DNA of 64,000 nucleotides from Verrucomicrobiota bacterium (GTDB lineage Bacteria; Verrucomicrobiota; Verrucomicrobiia; Limisphaerales; UBA9464): NCBI GenBank assembly GCA_017309115.1, contig JAFLEF010000030.1, positions 1 to 64,000 of the forward strand, read 5' to 3'. Shown piece by piece: positions 62,157 to 64,000 of this stretch (position 1 is its first letter; each line of letters starts with the position of its first letter). The notes under the pieces were generated by a model. It saw only the letters and a program-made list of their open reading frames with translations, ran no database searches and was not told where the DNA came from. The position numbers and the translations under genes were made by a program.

Positions 62157-64000
62157 ATGCCTAAAGCACCGAAATACGTTTATACTTGGGGAAACAAAAA
62201 AGCCGACGGCGACGGCTCCATGAAAGCCCTCCTGGGCGGCAAGGGCGCCAACCTGGCCGAAATGACCCGCATCGGCCTGCCCGTTCCTCCGGGCTTCACC
62301 ATCACCACCGAGGTCTGCACCTACTTCTACGCCCACAAGAAGACGTATCCGAAGGAACTCCAGGGCCAGATGGAGGACGGCATCCGCAACATGGAGAAGA
62401 TCATGGGCTGCAAGTTCGGCGATGCGAAGGGCATGCCGCTGCTGGTGGCCGTCCGCTCCGGCGCCCGGGATTCGATGCCCGGCATGATGGACACGATTCT
62501 GAACCTCGGCCTGAACGACGAGACCGTGCTCGCCCTGGCCGCCGCGACTAAGAACGAACGCTTCGCCTGGGACTGCTACCGCCGCTTCATCCAGATGTAC
62601 GGTGACGTCGTTCTCGGCGTGCAAAAGCGCGAAGGCGAAGACCACGAACCCTTCGAAACCGTCATTCATCAGTTCAAGCATGAGGTCTACCACAAGGACA
62701 TCGTCGACAGTGAACTGACTGCGGCCGACCAACAGGAGCTCGTGAAGCGCTTCAAGGCCTTGGTCAAGGAACGCACCGGCAAGGTGTTTCCGAACAGCCC
62801 CTGGGATCAGCTCCGTGGCGCCGCTGGTGCCGTCTTCGGCTCTTGGATGAACGACCGCGCGATCGTCTATCGCCGCAAGTACAACATTCCCTCCGAATGG
62901 GGAACTGCCGTCAACGTGCAGGCGATGGTGTACGGCAACACCGGTGAAACCTCCGGTTCCGGCGTCGCCTTCACCCGCAATCCGGCCAACGGCATCAATG
63001 AATTCTACGGTGAGTTCCTGATCAACGCCCAGGGCGAAGACGTCGTCGCCGGCGTTCGCACCCCCGAGCCGGTGATCAAGCTCAAGGACCAGATGCCGAA
63101 GTCCTATGCCGAGCTGCTCACGGTCCGCAAGACGCTCGAGAAGCACTTCAAGGACGTTCAGGACATCGAGTTCACCATCCAGGAAGGCAAGCTGTTCATG
63201 CTGCAGACCCGGAATGGCAAGCGCACCGCCGCGGCCGCGCTGAAGTTCTCCATCGACATGGTCAAGGAGAAGCTCATCGACGCCGAGACCGCCGTGTTGC
63301 GCAATCCGGCTGACCAGCTCGACCAATTGCTGGCGCCGATCTTCGATCTCGCCGAGGTCAAGAAGGCCACGGCCATCGCCACCGGTCTGCCGGCCGGCCC
63401 CGGAGCCGCCTCGGGCAAGATCTACCTGAACGCCGATCGCGCGGTGTCCGCCGCCGACAAGGGCGAGAAGGTTCTGCTCGTGCGCGTGGAAACCTCGCCG
63501 GAAGATCTTCGCGGCATGATCGCGGCCGAAGGCATTCTGACCGCTCGCGGTGGCGTCAGCTCGCACGCCGCGCTGGTGGCCCGTCAGATGGGCAAGGTCT
63601 GTATCTGCGGCGCCTCGGCGCTGGAGATCGACTACGACAAGAAGTCGGTCACGGTCAACGGTACGGTCTACCACGAGGGAGACTTCCTCTCCATCGACGG
63701 CACGGCGGGCACGGTTTACGCCGGCCAGCTCAAGACCGCTCCTTCGGAGATCATCGCGGGCCTCATCAACGACGACAAGGCCGCTCAGAAGACCGAGAAG
63801 TTCAAGAGCTTCACCCAGCTGATGAAGTGGTGCTCGCAGTACACCCGGTTGCAGGTTCGGACCAACGCCGACAATCCGGAGCAGACCGCCAACGCCTTGG
63901 CGTTCGGCGCGACGGGTATCGGTCTCACCCGCACCGAACACATGTTCTTCGAAGGCGATCGCATTGATGCGATGCGCGAGATGATCCTGGCCGACTCGCT
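62157..64000 (+). CDS. ppdK: Pyruvate, phosphate dikinase (5' part)
   Basis: Starts at ATG 62157 ([15 protein letters not shown]) and is still open at the window end, giving 614 of roughly 900 residues. The N-terminal ATP-grasp domain shows [47 protein letters not shown] and the metal/nucleotide site [22 protein letters not shown]. The swivelling phosphohistidine domain has [20 protein letters not shown] with the catalytic His in SSHA. It interconverts pyruvate, ATP and phosphate with PEP, AMP and PPi. Codons end strongly in C or G, as expected for a highly expressed gene. A long minus-strand open frame across it is only its mirror. Confidence 0.96.
   Translation, partial: MPKAPKYVYTWGNKKADGDGSMKALLGGKGANLAEMTRIGLPVPPGFTITTEVCTYFYAHKKTYPKELQGQMEDGIRNMEKIMGCKFGDAKGMPLLVAVRSGARDSMPGMMDTILNLGLNDETVLALAAATKNERFAWDCYRRFIQMYGDVVLGVQKREGEDHEPFETVIHQFKHEVYHKDIVDSELTAADQQELVKRFKALVKERTGKVFPNSPWDQLRGAAGAVFGSWMNDRAIVYRRKYNIPSEWGTAVNVQAMVYGNTGETSGSGVAFTRNPANGINEFYGEFLINAQGEDVVAGVRTPEPVIKLKDQMPKSYAELLTVRKTLEKHFKDVQDIEFTIQEGKLFMLQTRNGKRTAAAALKFSIDMVKEKLIDAETAVLRNPADQLDQLLAPIFDLAEVKKATAIATGLPAGPGAASGKIYLNADRAVSAADKGEKVLLVRVETSPEDLRGMIAAEGILTARGGVSSHAALVARQMGKVCICGASALEIDYDKKSVTVNGTVYHEGDFLSIDGTAGTVYAGQLKTAPSEIIAGLINDDKAAQKTEKFKSFTQLMKWCSQYTRLQVRTNADNPEQTANALAFGATGIGLTRTEHMFFEGDRIDAMREMILADS

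Noticed and set aside
62043-63941. Minus-strand open frame of 632 codons
   Set aside because: It is the mirror of ppdK, whose plus-strand frame has full ATP-grasp and phosphohistidine motifs and simply runs off the window end. The minus-strand translation has no recognisable domain.

Overview
The window looks like a chromosomal segment of a Verrucomicrobiota bacterium, probably of the Limisphaerales/Pedosphaerales type. This is inferred from gene content, not from a marker-gene tree. The pointers are a planctomycete-type cytochrome protein (DUF1549/DUF1553), ThuA and DUF1080 proteins, WD40 and Hanks-kinase proteins, very long secreted proteins with FG-GAP, immunoglobulin, lamin-tail and CotH domains, GC-rich DNA, and modular intergenic repeats.

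Layout, left to right. 0.3-9.1 kb holds housekeeping and small accessory genes: ThuA, an HD phosphohydrolase, a UvrD/PcrA helicase with a tRNA-dihydrouridine synthase, a DUF433/DUF5615 toxin-antitoxin pair, a DnaK paralogue and infC with a TTG start. A large secreted cytochrome-type protein follows. The conserved rpmH-rnpA-yidD-yidC-jag cluster comes next, and directly after it lies a gene resembling D-apionate lactonase. From 36.8 kb back to 18.4 kb seven genes lie head to tail on the minus strand: an ECF-type sigma factor, a zinc-ribbon/kinase/WD40 membrane protein, two secreted proteins, a 3401-residue secreted protein, a calcium-repeat protein and a parvulin lipoprotein. This may be one regulated envelope system. 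A CPBP protease of the exosortase-associated type diverges from it, followed by htpG.

40.1-44.7 kb is foreign-looking. A broken chitobiase-domain gene is followed by a run of small plus-strand genes (SUKH/SMI1, DUF4279-like, Tdi1/DUF1851-like, small membrane proteins) separated by foldable spacers that resemble integron attC sites. A fragment of an IS110 transposase is fused to one spacer. No integrase is present, so this is best described as a cluster of attC sites lacking an integrase (CALIN).

45-64 kb returns to resident genes: an AraC regulator, a WD40 protein, an SGNH hydrolase, a flavin-type PNPOx protein, a DUF1080 hydrolase, two paralogous lipoproteins, two large secreted proteins that share a novel-looking beta module, an aldose epimerase, a polyprenol-phosphate mannosyltransferase, and the 5' two thirds of ppdK, which is cut by the window end. 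Intergenic stretches at 0, 18, 38, 45, 50.6-51.1 and 61.9 kb carry members of the same modular repeat families. No rRNA, tRNA or CRISPR was seen.
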